A DNA stretch of 64,000 bases from Liolophura sinensis. Lineage: Eukaryota > Mollusca > Polyplacophora > Chitonida > Chitonidae. Location: NCBI RefSeq assembly GCF_032854445.1, contig NC_088306.1, forward strand, positions 10,628,193-10,692,192, read 5' to 3'. Below are positions 9,853-22,205 of the stretch, piece after piece (position 1 is the stretch's first letter; the number at the start of each line of letters is the position of its first letter). Under the pieces are notes generated by a model. It was not told where the DNA came from and made no database searches. It was given only the letters and a program-made list of their open reading frames with translations. Made by a program: the position numbers and the translations under genes.

Positions 9853-10739
9853 TTTTACGCATTCTAACCGACAATCACCAAGGTTACATGCCTTTGTGTA
9901 CCATATGACATAACACATGGCTTATGCCAATTAGTTCATGTTGCAGTGTTTTTCGTCGCCTTCTCGCATTACATCTGGAGCTCCTTTATATTCTTCGTAC
10001 AGTCGGCGTAGACAATGACACAATTAAACTCTTCTATGTGACACAACCAGCCAGTTTCAGATAATCATGTTTACCTTGTACATTCTCTCAGGCATGCGGC
10101 TTACCTTGGGGTGGACACAATAAAATACGTCGGAATTCCCGAATTTTTTGGGATTAATTCAGCCCTTTTTTGCATACACCGTTTATATTGAAGTGAGTAA
10201 CAAACAAAGCTTTTCTGCGGAATGTATCTCTTTTGTTTGTAATGTGCATTTCTGATGACCTGTTGTAAAGCCGAAACTTTGCTGACGAGATATCATTTCG
10301 AAACTGAAACAATTCACCCAAATATGTCTGTAATTAATACATCTTTTATCATCCAAGGGATGCCCTCAAGCCTCATGTGTATCTTAATAAATATATTAAC
10401 CAGTTACTTTAGCATAATGTATAGCGATCTTACGTTTCAGGTTTATTTTTAATCTGGTTTTAAAACATGTCCGCCTACTTTTGTTTGATTTTCGGTGTTA
10501 TCATTTATTGCATCGAAAACCGTTTACTGTTTCCTGGTTTAAACGCGTTCGCGCCGCGATATGAGGGCGATGTGACCGCAATATGGCCGGTATCGGAAGC
10601 GACGTTTATCCATGGTCAATTGTTCATTCTAATGACCTAACCTGGTTATTGCAGTCCACCTTTAACACAGAAAAAAAGCCAGTTCCAAAACCGTTCGCCT
10701 TTAAACGTTCCCCCCCCATGGTTCTGTCTACAACAAATA
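9853..10739. other. Unique AT-rich spacer
   Basis: No gene or repeat was recognised. A short CpG cluster (GTTCGCGCCGCG) lies at about 10547-10558. Confidence 0.5.
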
Positions 10740-10751
10740 GGTTCTATGTAT

Positions 10752-10880
10752 TCTATTTATTTATTTGATTGGTGTTTTACGCCGTACTCAAGAATATTTC
10801 TCTTATACGACGGCGGCCAGCATTAAACCCACGACGATCCGAAGGTTGCTGGCAGACCTTCCCACGTACGGCCGGAGATG
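10752..10880 (-). mobile_element. SINE-A copy, truncated and internally deleted, perfect TSD
   Basis: The inverted tail TTGGTGTTTTACGCCGTACT is followed by the inverted body. The CCGGTTTCC/GGGCTCTGCCC centre is missing, so GGCCAGCATT joins directly to AAACCCACGA. The element ends in the CGTACGTGGGAAGG block, so the whole tRNA-like head is absent. A perfect 12-bp TSD, GGTTCTATGTAT, lies at 10740-10751 and 10881-10892. Confidence 0.92.
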
Positions 10881-10892
10881 GGTTCTATGTAT

Positions 10893-11385
10893 GCTGGATG
10901 AACTGGCGAGGAATCGTATTCGAAAACATTATTCGAATTGAATTCACTCTCGGAAAAACCTTTTTGGAAGCATTCATGGCCTTCCATTTGAAAATGGACA
11001 TTTGCAAGGAAACACTACCATAGTCAGCATAAGAAGTAGGAATGTAGCAGAACAATTTTAAATATCATCGAATTAACCGTGACCGATTTCTAGTTGTGTT
11101 CCTGTAACTCCGACTGGCATATTTCAGAACCTCACATGAAGAATTTATTTATATGTACATATGACCAGTATACGTCAAGCCAGTAACAATCATTACCAGC
11201 TTTCGAGATAACCGACTGTTCACCATCAAGTACGAGTAAAAACTCACAATGGCGAAATAATGATAATATAATATATCCTTTAGTCATCGTGTCATTGGTT
11301 TGAATTTATCGGAATATTTCCATATTTTTAAGCTCGTATGATCTTGAATGTTCATCAGCTAGTTTCGATGTAATGAGTTTTGGTT
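10893..11385. other. Unique AT-rich spacer
   Basis: No structure was recognised. Confidence 0.5.
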
Positions 11386-11605
11386 TTCGGTATTAAGACA
11401 TAACAGATGTGGCATCCTGTTTGTGATCTTGTCAACCAAAGCGTGCGGACACTTCCGGCCTACAAAGGCGCACTTTTTGACCAACATATTGGTTGTCAGT
11501 ATTAAATGTTTCACAGCTGGCATGCTGTCCTGCTTGTGGTATCGGTCTACCGAGGTGTGGATACTTCCGGTGTATAAAAGCACACATTTCGACAAACTAC
11601 TCAGC
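11386..11605. repeat. Diverged ~108-bp tandem duplication
   Basis: Two copies begin at about 11386 and 11494. Shared words in order are a CGGTATTAAG/CAGTATTAAA start, TCCTGTTTGTG/TCCTGCTTGTG, GTGCGGACACTTCCGG/GTGTGGATACTTCCGG and GCGCACTTTTTGAC/GCACACATTTCGAC. Both copies keep an ETS-like ACTTCCGG core. Small open frames on both strands follow from the duplication and show no known domain. Confidence 0.75.
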
Positions 11606-12034
11606 TGAAGAAGGAAATCAGCTTTCTGGAAGTTTCATTAAAAACAATGATAACAGTTTTTATGACAGGTGAATAAATCATATTATTCATTAACACTCAT
11701 TTGAAATGAGGTTTTCGCTTTAAGCGAAGATGTAGATATGTATCTGCTGGACCTTGTAGCCACTTTATCGCTTAGTATCAGTTTCGAAATTGATATATCA
11801 CTTATGTATTGATTTTATAATTCAACAATTTTAGTCGCAAGAATTTCCAGTGGATAATTCAAATTTGTTGACTTTAACTGGAAAATGTCACGTGGGTTCA
11901 TTCTCGTTCTCGGGTAGAAGGATTTTCAATTAAAATTTCCCGATCGCAATATTTCTGGGAGTTTGGGTGGTAAGAAGCAAACAACATCACTTCCATGAGT
12001 TGTTCATGGATTTTACTGAGGATAGGATGCCTGT
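11606..12034. other. Unique AT-rich spacer
   Basis: No structure was recognised. Confidence 0.5.
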
Positions 12035-12305
12035 CTATGTATATGTATATGTATGTATGTTTGGGATTTAACGTCGTACAAAATTTTTTAGTCATATAAC
12101 AACGAGGAGTCATGGACTCATCCTGCCATAAGATGACACAATATGTGTACACACAATTGCCGCCATGCCGCCCAAGTGCTGCCGCAGCTGACGTTTCATG
12201 GCGAAGACACCAGACATGACACCCCACCCAGTCACATTGAACTGAGATCAGGCCAACCAGTCATGCTTCCTTGCTCTAACCTCTCAGTGCTGAGCGCCAG
12301 GCGAG
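12035..12305 (-). mobile_element. SINE-B copy (second SINE family), minus strand
   Basis: The plus strand reads a (TATG)n tract, then GGGATTTAACGTCGTAC, AGTCATATAACAACGAGGAG, a central part containing GACACCAGACATGACACC and CACCCAGTCACATTGAACTG, and an end near GCTCTAACCTCTCAGTGCTG. The inverted tail (GTACGACGTTAAATCCC on the minus strand) matches the tail of the complete SINE-B at 52804-53206. The head shows no convincing A and B boxes, so it may be a longer relative with a different 5' part. No TSD was found. Confidence 0.65.
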
Positions 12306-12535
12306 TCAGTAACAAGTAGGCTTACCATTTTGAAAGTCTTTGGTATGACCCGACATGGTGCAGGAGTATTTTAAATGTGAAAAAGATTCCCAAGAGAAAA
12401 GTTTGCCTGATAGTTTAAATAATCTAAATTTGGGCTAATACATTAATTAAGAAAAAAAAAAGAACTAAATTGCCAGTGGGGAAGAGAAGATATGGTGAGT
12501 ATCCACTGACATGAGATTTGTTTCATTTCAGTTTT
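12306..12535. other. Short AT-rich spacer
   Basis: No structure was recognised, apart from an A-run near 12451-12461 and a GTGAGT donor-like word near 12495. Confidence 0.4.
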
Positions 12536-12968
12536 CCACTGCGATAATAAAATAGTGACAAGCACGAGAAAAGCGAGCATTGTCCACTGCTATAATAAAA
12601 TAGTGACAAGCACGAGAAAAGCGGGCATTGTCCACTGCTATAATAAAATAGTAGTGACAAGCACGAAAAAAGCGAGCATTGTCCACAGCTATAATAAAAT
12701 AGTGACAAGCACGAGAAAAGCGAGCATTGTCCACTGCTATAATAAAATAGTGACAAGCACGAGAAAAGCGGGCATTGTCCACTGCTATAATAAAATAGTA
12801 GTGACAAGCACGAAAAAAGCGAGCATTGTCCACTGCTATAATAAAATAGTGACAAGCACGAGAAAAGCGAGCATTGTCCACTGCTATAATAAAATAGTGA
12901 CAAGCACGAGAAAAGCGAGCATTGTCCACTGCTGTAATAAAATAGTGAAAGCACGAGAAAAGTGAACA
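12536..12968. repeat. 48/51-bp minisatellite with a 147-bp trimeric repeat
   Basis: There are nine units, each starting CCACTGCTATAATAAAATAG and ending GCATTGT, at 12536, 12584, 12632, 12683, 12731, 12779, 12830, 12878 and 12926. Type A has GCGAGC, type B has GCGGGC, and type C carries an extra TAG (51 bp) plus GAAAAAAGC. The order is A-B-C-A-B-C-A-A-A', a 147-bp trimer repeated twice and then monomers. All units are multiples of three, so both strands stay open for 136-158 codons with 16-17-residue peptide repeats. No flanking coding signal exists, so I regard these frames as non-coding. Confidence 0.95.
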
Positions 12969-13104
12969 GCACACTCCAAACTCTGTATTAAACAAAAGGT
13001 ACAAAATATTAACGAGAGATTAATGTGTAATTCATACTGGTTTATTGTTTGAAATGTTTTCTTAGTCCAGCCCTATTTATACACATAATGGAAGCTTTAG
13101 CTTT

Positions 13105-13352
13105 GGGGCCTCCTTGGCTCAGTTGGTTAGCGCGCTAGCGCAGCGTAATGAACCAGGAGTCTCTCACCAATGCAATCGCTGTGAGTTCAAGTCCAGCTCA
13201 TGCTGGCTTCATCTCCGGTCGTACGTGGGAAGGTCTGGCAGCAACCTGGGCTCTGCCCGGTTTCCACCCACTGTAATGCTGGCCGGCGTCGTATAAGTGA
13301 AATATTCTTGAGCACGGTGTAAAACACCAATCAAATGAATAAATAAATAAAT
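13105..13352 (+). mobile_element. SINE-A, full length, perfect TSD (reference copy)
   Basis: The 5' end is GGGGCCTCCTTGGCTCAGTT, with an A box (TGGCTCAGTTGGTTAGCG) at offset 11 and a B box (GAGTTCAAGTCC) at offset 79. The tRNA-unrelated body follows (CGTACGTGGGAAGGTCTGG, then the GGTTTCC-ACCCACTG block, then GCTGGCCGGCGTCGTATAAG). It ends in GAAATATTCTTGAGCACGG, a CACCAATCA motif and (AAAT)n. Length is 248 bp. A perfect 12-bp TSD, AAGCTTTAGCTT, lies at 13092-13103 and 13353-13364. The A-to-B-box distance is longer than in a normal tRNA, so the head is a modified tRNA derivative. A 60-codon frame inside it is incidental. Confidence 0.97.
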
Positions 13353-13526
13353 AAGCTTTAGCTTCATTTTCTGCTATGTTATGCCTGTGTGTTAGCAAAT
13401 CTACGAGCGTTTAATGTTGTTTATATGCGTTAATGTCTATTAAAGTCCAATACCGTCTGCAGAGCAGTTCTGAACCACTCACGTAAGGTTCTACTGCAGT
13501 ACCCGTAAAGTTATAAACGTCCAAAT

Positions 13527-13564
13527 CCCCCCCCCCCCCCCCCAACACACACACACACACACAC
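13527..13564. repeat. Poly-C tract followed by (AC)n
   Basis: A run of 17 C residues is followed directly by about ten AC dinucleotides. Such mononucleotide runs are prone to slippage and sequencing error, so the exact length is uncertain. Confidence 0.95.
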
Positions 13565-15229
13565 TTCGTTTACGTTAGTGATTCAGAGCTATTAGCATGG
13601 ACCCGGATAGAATATTCTGAATCTGTTTTCTGAAGGCATTTATGCAGATATCGGTTTAACGACTTTTTTATGGATCCAAATACCCTATATCACTGCATTT
13701 TGCATTGCTGTCCACAAGTACATTTACGAGTCATTATAGTGCCTGTTTTTTTTTGCATTATTATTTATATTTTTTATCTTAACTTTTGTCCCATTTTCCT
13801 GTTTTTAACGCACCATCCAAGTAATGCTGCACAGTCGCCTAACGGTTGGCGTATTTGGATTCTCTTGTTAGGATAAGTTAATGTATGCCTGACCACGTTT
13901 GCCCTCTAGAGAGATATTGACGATAAATACAAGCTCCGCACTCACGGTAATTTGGGGACTCTTGATTCCATTGTTCTGTTGAACAGTTATTCAATTAGCA
14001 AAGAATACAACAATACGAACAATTTTTGAAACGTATTTATCGGCGCCAAATGTTGGAATAAGCTCATCTTCTCCTGCGTGTGGGGTGCGTTTTGAATACA
14101 CCTTGCCATAAAAGCCTCTATTGACATTCACCTTAGGAATAATTGCTTTCTTTTTAGCAAAAATTAATAATAGATAATAGAACCGCTATTCCTTTGTAAA
14201 TATCCCCAAATAATTGTCTCCGCAGACTTGGTGTTAGTGTTTGTCGACGAGAGTTATCTCCCTTGAAAAGCCCAGACTGGTTGTCGTAAACACATGGGAT
14301 GGTGTTCTCTCAAATTGTGAATGCCTTTAAGGTTATCCTTGAGAGGCTTGAAAGAGCTTAATGTGCCAATAAATGCAATGTGGAGATAACACATAAAGAA
14401 ATTCTGTTTTGACAACATAGGTGGATCACTGATAATTCAAAGACTCTAAAATCTAGCATAGCATGTTGATACAGCGTCGACGAATGGTTTCTTTGTAAGA
14501 GTTTGAAGACATAGAGGCACATTTACCATTATTCATTTCATTGATCTATGGGGCCAAAACAGTCTAATACAAAGTTCGATAATAATTGATTTGTGGACAA
14601 GGTGTTTTTTTTTTGTTTTTTTTTTCGGTCCTATGTTTGGGTTTGTAGGCCCAGCGTAATATTTATTGATTTCAGTGTACGTCAAGATTTTGTAAAACTG
14701 GAAATGGTTTGTACAGCGAACGTCCTCTTGTTGCATTTCATAAATTTTACATATGTCATATTGGTAGATATGGAAGAAATGCTTTCTAGTTTTGATTCTT
14801 GTTAGCCGTGACATCCAAGAGGTAGTTTAAGCATCCGTTTGATGGCTGGTATATAGCTGGCCCCTATGCATTGTTTAATGTGATATAATATATATGTAAT
14901 GTTATGTAAAATATGTAATGTGTAAAACCCTAACCGAGGTAAATTGACAAGAGGCTCTTGTTTATTATTTTGCCGAAAATGGGGGTACAGGAAACTAATT
15001 AATGGTACTACCTAGCTTAATATAAAATCAGTTTGTTATTCTCTGTATAGTGTTTAATGACAGCGACCGATTACGTTTTTGGCCATATAGCAACTATTAC
15101 ACTGTCACCACTGCCCCAGTATTGCTTTCTTCGCTGTAAGTCTTTTATAACATATGCAAGTTCATTACAATTACGTTATAGCCAAAGGTCTACCAGCAGT
15201 TACAAATACACATCAACTGGGAAGCACAT
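13565..15229. other. Unique AT-rich spacer
   Basis: Open frames up to 93 codons (for example minus strand 14533-14814) are low-complexity or AT-driven, with T-runs at about 14605-14626. No SINE, tandem repeat or regulatory cluster was recognised. Confidence 0.5.
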
Positions 15230-15241
15230 AATTTGCTGCTG

Positions 15242-15372
15242 TCAATCTGCGGATGGTCGTAGGGGCTCTGCCCGGTTTCCTCCCACCATAGTGCTGGTGG
15301 GAGTAAACAATATTTCGTATAAGTGAAATATTCATGAGTACGGCGTGAAACACCAATCAAGTAAATAAATAA
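15242..15372 (+). mobile_element. SINE-A copy, strongly 5'-truncated, near-perfect TSD
   Basis: It starts at CTGCGGATGGTCG in the body and ends with TTCATGAGTACGGCGTGAAA and (AAAT)n. An insertion of about 12 bp (AGTAAACAATATTTCG) interrupts the GCTGG-CGTATAAG region. The TSD is AATTTGCTGCTG at 15230-15241 and AATTTACTGCTG at 15373-15384, 11 of 12 matching. Confidence 0.88.
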
Positions 15373-15384
15373 AATTTACTGCTG

Positions 15385-17029
15385 GGCTGGATAGTAATCT
15401 TTTACTTCCGGCGAGAAATGCCTGTCTGATTCAGTTCAGAGCCTATACCCAATTCCCTTCTACACTTGACCAGCTGACACGTGACATTCTGTGTAAGTGT
15501 TGCTTAAGTCTTACTGATACGTTACCAATAAAACCCGGCCTCTTTTCTGTTTGCTTCAGACAGTGTATTATTACGACCGTCCATGTAAATGTTTAAAAAG
15601 TTAAACAACTTTCACTCCTGCTAGTACCACGACTTAAACAGAATTAGGTAAAATAATACAGTGATGTTATCTGCAATTTGAGTTTCTCTATTTAAGTCTC
15701 CAGGTTCTTTCCCTGTTAAACGAATGTTTTAGGCTTGTTTTAAACCATTACTTATCTGTAAACTTCTGGGCAGTTTCATGCCATTTGTGGTTTTAGCGAG
15801 AACCAAAAACCACGTATGAGCTAAAAGATGACAAGTTTCAGTTTTGAAAACAAGAAATTTACATCTTTTGGGACACTGTGCGGACTACTTTGAAACATAA
15901 ATTTATCAGTTTTGAAGTTCAACTGCACCTTTTTTGAAACTGGTCAGTTTGTTTTCTAAAAGTAAAAGTATTTCAGAAGTGTACAGTTTTATCGCAAAAA
16001 TAATTTCCTTCCCAAAATTGATATTTTATTTCCAGAAATGATCCCTTCATGGTGTAATCAGTGTTGTCTTTGCGGTGACGGTGCAAAATTTGAGGAGGGT
16101 AAAATTTTGCTCGATGGTACAAGGGAGATAATCAAATAGTCAATATGAGTTAACCGGAAATTACCTCCCCTTGCTTGTACGTCGTGAAAACCCTTTTACG
16201 CACACAGCTGTCCATGTTATGTATAATATGACAGAGAGATAAAGTAATAAAAGAACTCTTAGATCATCATGTTAAACTTAACCTTGCTAACGAATTGAAT
16301 TCATGATGATTTTTTGCACCAGCCGGTTTAGTCTTTAACTGTAGGCCTACGGTTATCCGCTATCAATGCTATTAAACACTAAACAATGATTTTCAAGCAT
16401 ATATCGCATATAAGTTATGTAGTACTGTTAAGCAGTTTCTGTACGTCATATTTTTTACGAATTAATAAACATGAAAACATTACATATCTTTAGTCCTACC
16501 AAATATTTAATTAGTTAAACCAGGGGACATAACTCTTGTCCAGCGCACTTTTGTTCTGCTGTGCTACGAGAGTGGTGTCCCCTCGTATGTAAAAGCTGAT
16601 ATTGATTTAAATTCGATACCCTAGGGATCGGGTAGAAATCGGTTGATGTATGTTTTCAGCTTTCATTTACACTGTTCCATGTATTTTATACCACTTTTTC
16701 AGACATTGTCTCGTGTTAATATAGCAGTGCTGTGGATTAGTGACGAATGAACTGAGTAGACACACCTTTAAATTGTTGTTTAGTGCATGAGTTTGATAAT
16801 TTGTACCGGTACCCGAAATCAGAAACAGGAGCCCAAAATGTCTGAACATGGTGCATGTACATGTACTTGTTACGTCGCGATATTAAATGCTGGTATGTTT
16901 ACTTGGGCTTATCGTCTCGTGGATATTAGTGGGTAGGCCTACAGCATTAGCGTTTATTAAATGAAGGCAACAAAGACCGATTGAACGACGGATGTCAGTC
17001 CTGGAAAATGTTTCCGTTGTGGCGTTAAT
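15385..17029. other. Unique AT-rich spacer
   Basis: No gene, SINE or tandem repeat was recognised. Two exact copies of the palindrome GTAGGCCTAC occur at 16341-16350 and 16933-16942. Confidence 0.5.
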
Positions 17030-17470
17030 TGATTTCCAAACGAGGCGATTTCTAGTCGGACCACAAGCCTAATTAGCGCCCCCGTGTTGTCCTTCTCGCC
17101 CGAAGTCCGTCTCGTCTGCTGTGACACTCACTGGGCTTCTCCGCCCTTGTCCAGGGAAAGATTGACTGAGAAGTGGAGAGCTAGTGCCACAGAAGCGCTG
17201 CTTGGGCGAGGACGGGGCGTCAGGTAATTAGCCGTTTGGTAGAATCGGAAAACTGCGGATGTCGCTTTCCGTGCGAAGGCTTTACGCGCGGTCTTGCCCG
17301 TGGATGCCACAGCCTAGCCGGAGAGGGCTAATGAAAGAGCAGAAATGTCGCTTCATTTCTCGCCGGAAATATGAGAACTGGTCTCCGATAGGTTAGGAAA
17401 TGAACGAGTCTGTAATCATACGCCAGTCCATCAGCCAACTTCCGGACCCCCGAAGCTGTTAGGTAACCTT
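17030..17470. promoter_or_regulatory. Candidate cis-regulatory island
   Basis: A block of about 440 bp is richer in G+C and CpG than its flanks, with complex non-repetitive sequence. Homeodomain-type sites occur at about 17073 (CCTAATTAGCGCC) and 17222 (AGGTAATTAG). A CTCF-like partial word, AGCGCCCCCGTGTTG, follows the first. The minus-strand 60-codon frame at 17128-17310 looks incidental. High complexity and motif density suggest an enhancer or conserved non-coding element. This is inference without alignment. Confidence 0.3.
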
Positions 17471-18094
17471 CCTGGGCGTCCACTCCACAACATTCTTCTT
17501 TGGGAACGACGTTTTTTTTTGTGTTTTTTTTTAATGCTCACTGCTTCCTCGTTTTACCATTACGTTTTTACTCCTTTCTACATCCATCACTGAGTTTTCC
17601 ACTCAAGAAAGATCTTTGGTGACGCAAATCGGTGGTAAAAGCTTTCATCTTTGCCTGTTGCTAACACCAAATGACCCCAGGTAGATCGCCCGATGTTTCA
17701 AGTGTTACGCTTTCTCATATCGCCATGGATCTTCCATCAATTATCCTTTGATATGTTCGAGATGTTTTTAATAACTAGCCAATCTGTTTCCAATATACCC
17801 TTGGTTCGGCAAAGCTTTGTAACTGGAGTTCTCAAAAAAGCAATCTGATTTCTGTTTAACATTGCACTGCATCTCTGAACGTACCCATGTCTGACATAGA
17901 AATCAGATGACACGTGCTACCTCATATGAAAAACTCCGTCATTTTCTAAAGAGTCAATAGGTTTCAGAATTACTCTTTGCAACAGATCTGGAATAAGTCC
18001 GTAAGCCATGCGCATTGATGTGACATGGTTCATATTTAGTGTTGACCTCTGATGTGAAGCAATGGTTAAAACACAACATTAGCTTATTAAATCA
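17471..18094. other. Unique spacer
   Basis: T-runs occur at about 17510-17535. Nothing else was recognised. Confidence 0.45.
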
Positions 18095-18106
18095 TAAACA
18101 TTTAGG

Positions 18107-18201
18107 CCTCTGTCCAATTTCCTTTCACCATAATACTGGCCGCCGTCGTATAATTGAAATATTCTTGAGTACAGTGTCCAAACATCAACCAAATAAATAA
18201 A
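18107..18201 (+). mobile_element. SINE-A tail-only insertion, perfect TSD
   Basis: Only about 95 bp of the 3' end is present: the TTTCCTTTCACCATAATACT block, CGCCGTCGTATAATTGAAAT, TTCTTGAGTACAGTG and (AAAT)n. A perfect 12-bp TSD, TAAACATTTAGG, lies at 18095-18106 and 18202-18213. This is therefore a complete retrotransposition event that copied only the end of the RNA, not a deletion remnant. Confidence 0.92.
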
Positions 18202-18403
18202 TAAACATTTAGGTGACTCTTGCGTCATATCAGATAATCTGACCAATACTTTGATAAAGTTTTTCGGCCGATAATTAATCATTTCTGACTACTGTGTTTC
18301 GTGTCAGGTGAAATATCCTAGCTCTCTTGGATGACACATGTCAAAATATCGAGATATGTTGATTGTTTGTGTATTCATGAAATACCAGCGAAATCCTGGC
18401 CGA

Positions 18404-18539
18404 GGTCTGCCAGAAACCTACGGATGGTCGTGGGTTTCCCCCGGGCTCTGCCCGGCTTCCTCCCACCATAATGCTGGCCGCCGTCGTATAGGTGAAATAT
18501 TCTTTAGTGCGGCGTAAAACACCAATTAAATAAATAAAT
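18404..18539 (+). mobile_element. SINE-A copy, 5'-truncated, perfect 13-bp TSD
   Basis: It starts at GGTCTGCCAGAAACCTACGG in the body and keeps the complete centre (GGTTTCCCCCGGGCTCTGCC) and the tail. The TSD AAATCCTGGCCGA is at 18391-18403 and 18540-18552. The body is close to the family consensus, so the insertion looks relatively young. Confidence 0.95.
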
Positions 18540-18552
18540 AAATCCTGGCCGA

Positions 18553-20159
18553 TACGGTCTAGAAAATCATTTGGCAGAAGGACTTGACGATGCGATTGGG
18601 TGCAGCCGTCGAGACTGCGAAGGTGTTGTGTATCGACGAGTCATTTCGCTCCATAACAGATATTAAACCCTTCCACGATAACACGTTATACATCGTGTTT
18701 TAAAATTAGTGCCAGACACGGCTTATAGAATTTCAAACTGATAAATGTCTCTTTAATTTTCTCTTTGTACGGCTAGTTTGTGAACGCAGCTTGGTATTGT
18801 GTCTGTGAAATGCAAGACTAAACACGTCGCAGACGTGTTGTAAAATGCCCTGCATTATTAAGCGAAGATAGGAGTTAAATATTGAGGTCCCATATCTATG
18901 CTTATTCATTTTTCAAAGTTTCATCGATTTCTGGAAATGTCAGTGAATTATTAAGCCTGTCCAGAATGGCTTGAATGTCTCCTACTTTCGATGATTTGAC
19001 CCGCTTTTCAAACATGTACCATAGTTCGGCATTTGAGGGTGGCTTCAACAGACCAGTCCCTACTTGCTAGTATATAAGCCCGTAGGGCTCGGTTTGCTTC
19101 AGATATATATACGGAGGTGAATAACCGCGAGTGATAAATCATTCCCACACAAATGCTCGTTGGTTCAAACCTTGGACACCCTGATTTTGACGTCCCACAT
19201 ACGTTGGAATCGAGCAGTCGAACTTCAGTAAGATCCTATCTGACGTGAACATTTGTCATCAGTTTTATGTGTCTTCACGGATTCGAAAACGTTAAAAGTA
19301 TCATATCAAAATGATTGCAAAATGACAGCAAGTGAACAAAAACAGAAAATTTTCTGAAATGATTTTGTGGTTCTAATATTTCCCACTTTTAAGTTACACG
19401 AGAATGCAATTCCACTTGATCATGCCGTTACATTCCCATGACAACTGTATCTCCACAATGCTGCCATTTTTGCACGTTGACTTAGAGACTTAGGGCCTAT
19501 CTATCGACATGATGCTAAGATGTTTCCTTACAATATCGGTCCACTCCCAAGCCAATGACATCACCCTCTCCACCCCCCGCCCCCCGCACTCCCCCAAGGC
19601 AATTCTGTTAAATTAAATGTACGTTTTGGCTAAATTAGTTGAATTTAATGTATTAAATTTATTGGAGGAGAGGCCATGAAAAATAAGATATTATGATTCG
19701 GGGCACATTATGATTCAGTTTTTGTGACAGTGATCCATTAAATTGGATTCAGATTATTAGATTCCGTTATCTGTAATACGTGGCAGCCTTTATGATTTTG
19801 ATTCTGGTAAAAGCTAATAAATAAATCTTTGATGACAACAAATGAACAGTTGTTCAACATTTTGTTCATGGTGGCTATTTCGTACAAGGAAACAATTTTG
19901 AATGTAGCAGGTTCCCGCTGAGTGCTCTCTTTCATTCAGATGCCATTTTGTTTTTATTAGGGAACTTTAATATGCAAGAACAGTTCGGAAATCTATTTCT
20001 TGAAACTCTAGTTGCCATGCTCCCGAAAAACTACGTTCAAACGCTTTTCGAAAAAAATTCTGTGTGGTCTTTATCACGCTGCCCACTCTGTAACAGTTAC
20101 CCTTGAAACACACAGATGTGTAAAAACACGGCCCTAAGCTCAGTTTTATCGGGAGAGCC
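18553..20159. other. Spacer with a tRNA-like patch and a C-rich tract
   Basis: A B-box-like TTGGTTCAAACCTTGG lies near 19161 behind a poor A-box candidate, and may be a SINE relic. A C-rich run containing CACCCCCCGCCCCCCGC spans about 19572-19596; the complementary strand is G-run rich. Open frames are short and AT-driven. Confidence 0.4.
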
Positions 20160-20540
20160 GACTCGAATTTTTACAGGTAGAAAATCCGGTTGCTGTCATG
20201 TCAATTTCAAAAGGTGTATGGTGAAACGGGATCGAGGGAGTAGGGTGGTGTGATCAGTGAAGCGTGGAAGATATCCACATGGGGGCCCCACACTATAATT
20301 ACTGGGCTGTCACATCGCCCTGCAAACAACAGCCCGCTCTCGTCCCGTGAAGGTCATTTTATAGCAAAACTCATGACTCAAACCAGATCGTTCTCCGTGG
20401 GAACGCCAGGGTACTAAACTAGCCTCGCTGTTCAAGGTGTGCACAATGCTCGAGTAACGCTTCACTGCGTCCCCATTGCAACTTCTCACCTGTTATTGAC
20501 GGGCAAAAAAAGAGCTCAAGATGGTTTACCTGTGTTTTAC
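20160..20540. promoter_or_regulatory. Candidate cis-regulatory island
   Basis: A complex, GC-richer segment contains two TALE/Meis-type TGTCA words (GCTGTCATGTCAATTT, GGGCTGTCACATCG) and a nuclear-receptor half-site (GAAGGTCA) followed by TTTTATAG. It also has a second TGTCAC context and an E-box-like CACCTG. No open frame of note crosses it. Function is inferred only from composition and motif content. Confidence 0.25.
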
Positions 20541-20913
20541 AGGCAGCGAATACATCGCTGAGTGTTCACGAGAATGATAGTCCAACAGATGATTCACAAT
20601 GATTTTTCTTAGATATTATTTTGCTGAAATTTGTTCAGGTGATATAAAATGTAGGTAGGTAGGCCATCCCTGACTGCACAGTTTCTTTTGATCACTTTTA
20701 ACACGTATCTATTCTTTTAACAACACGCAAGTTTTGATTTTGTAATTGTAACGCTGTTAAAAATGATACATCTAATTGGCACATATATTGACCAGATATC
20801 GTAAAAATCATGTTTTCTAAGATACGCTTATGTTTTTATCGTAAAATTCAAGTCGAGTGAACTTCATACACACGGTGCATGTGACCAAATCGGTATATCT
20901 TGTTTTGCGACGT

Positions 20914-22032
<1,119 letters not shown>

Positions 22033-22205
22033 TTGATACACGTAGTTGTATTAGTTTCATTAGTTTCATTTATACTGTGATACACTTAGTTGTATTAGTT
22101 TCATTTGCACTGTGATACACTTAATTGTGTTACTTTCATTTGCAAAGTGATACACTTAGTTGTATTAGTTTCATTTGCACTATGATAGAATTAGTTGTAT
22201 AAGTT
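22033..22205. repeat. 35-bp imperfect tandem repeat
   Basis: Four to five copies of a unit built from GTGATACACTTAGTTGTATT and AGTTTCATTTGCACT. The first copy contains an internal duplication of ATTAGTTTC. Copies differ by substitutions and the array fades out near 22205. Confidence 0.85.

Noticed and set aside
12523-13004. Open frames of 136-158 codons on both strands through the 48/51-bp array
   Set aside because: They exist in several frames because all unit lengths are multiples of three. The peptides are simple repeats with no exon context.
13114-13296. Recurring MAQLVSAL-type frames inside full-length SINEs (also near 24880 and 30364)
   Set aside because: The similarity between them reflects a shared SINE sequence, not a protein family; SINEs of this type are non-coding.
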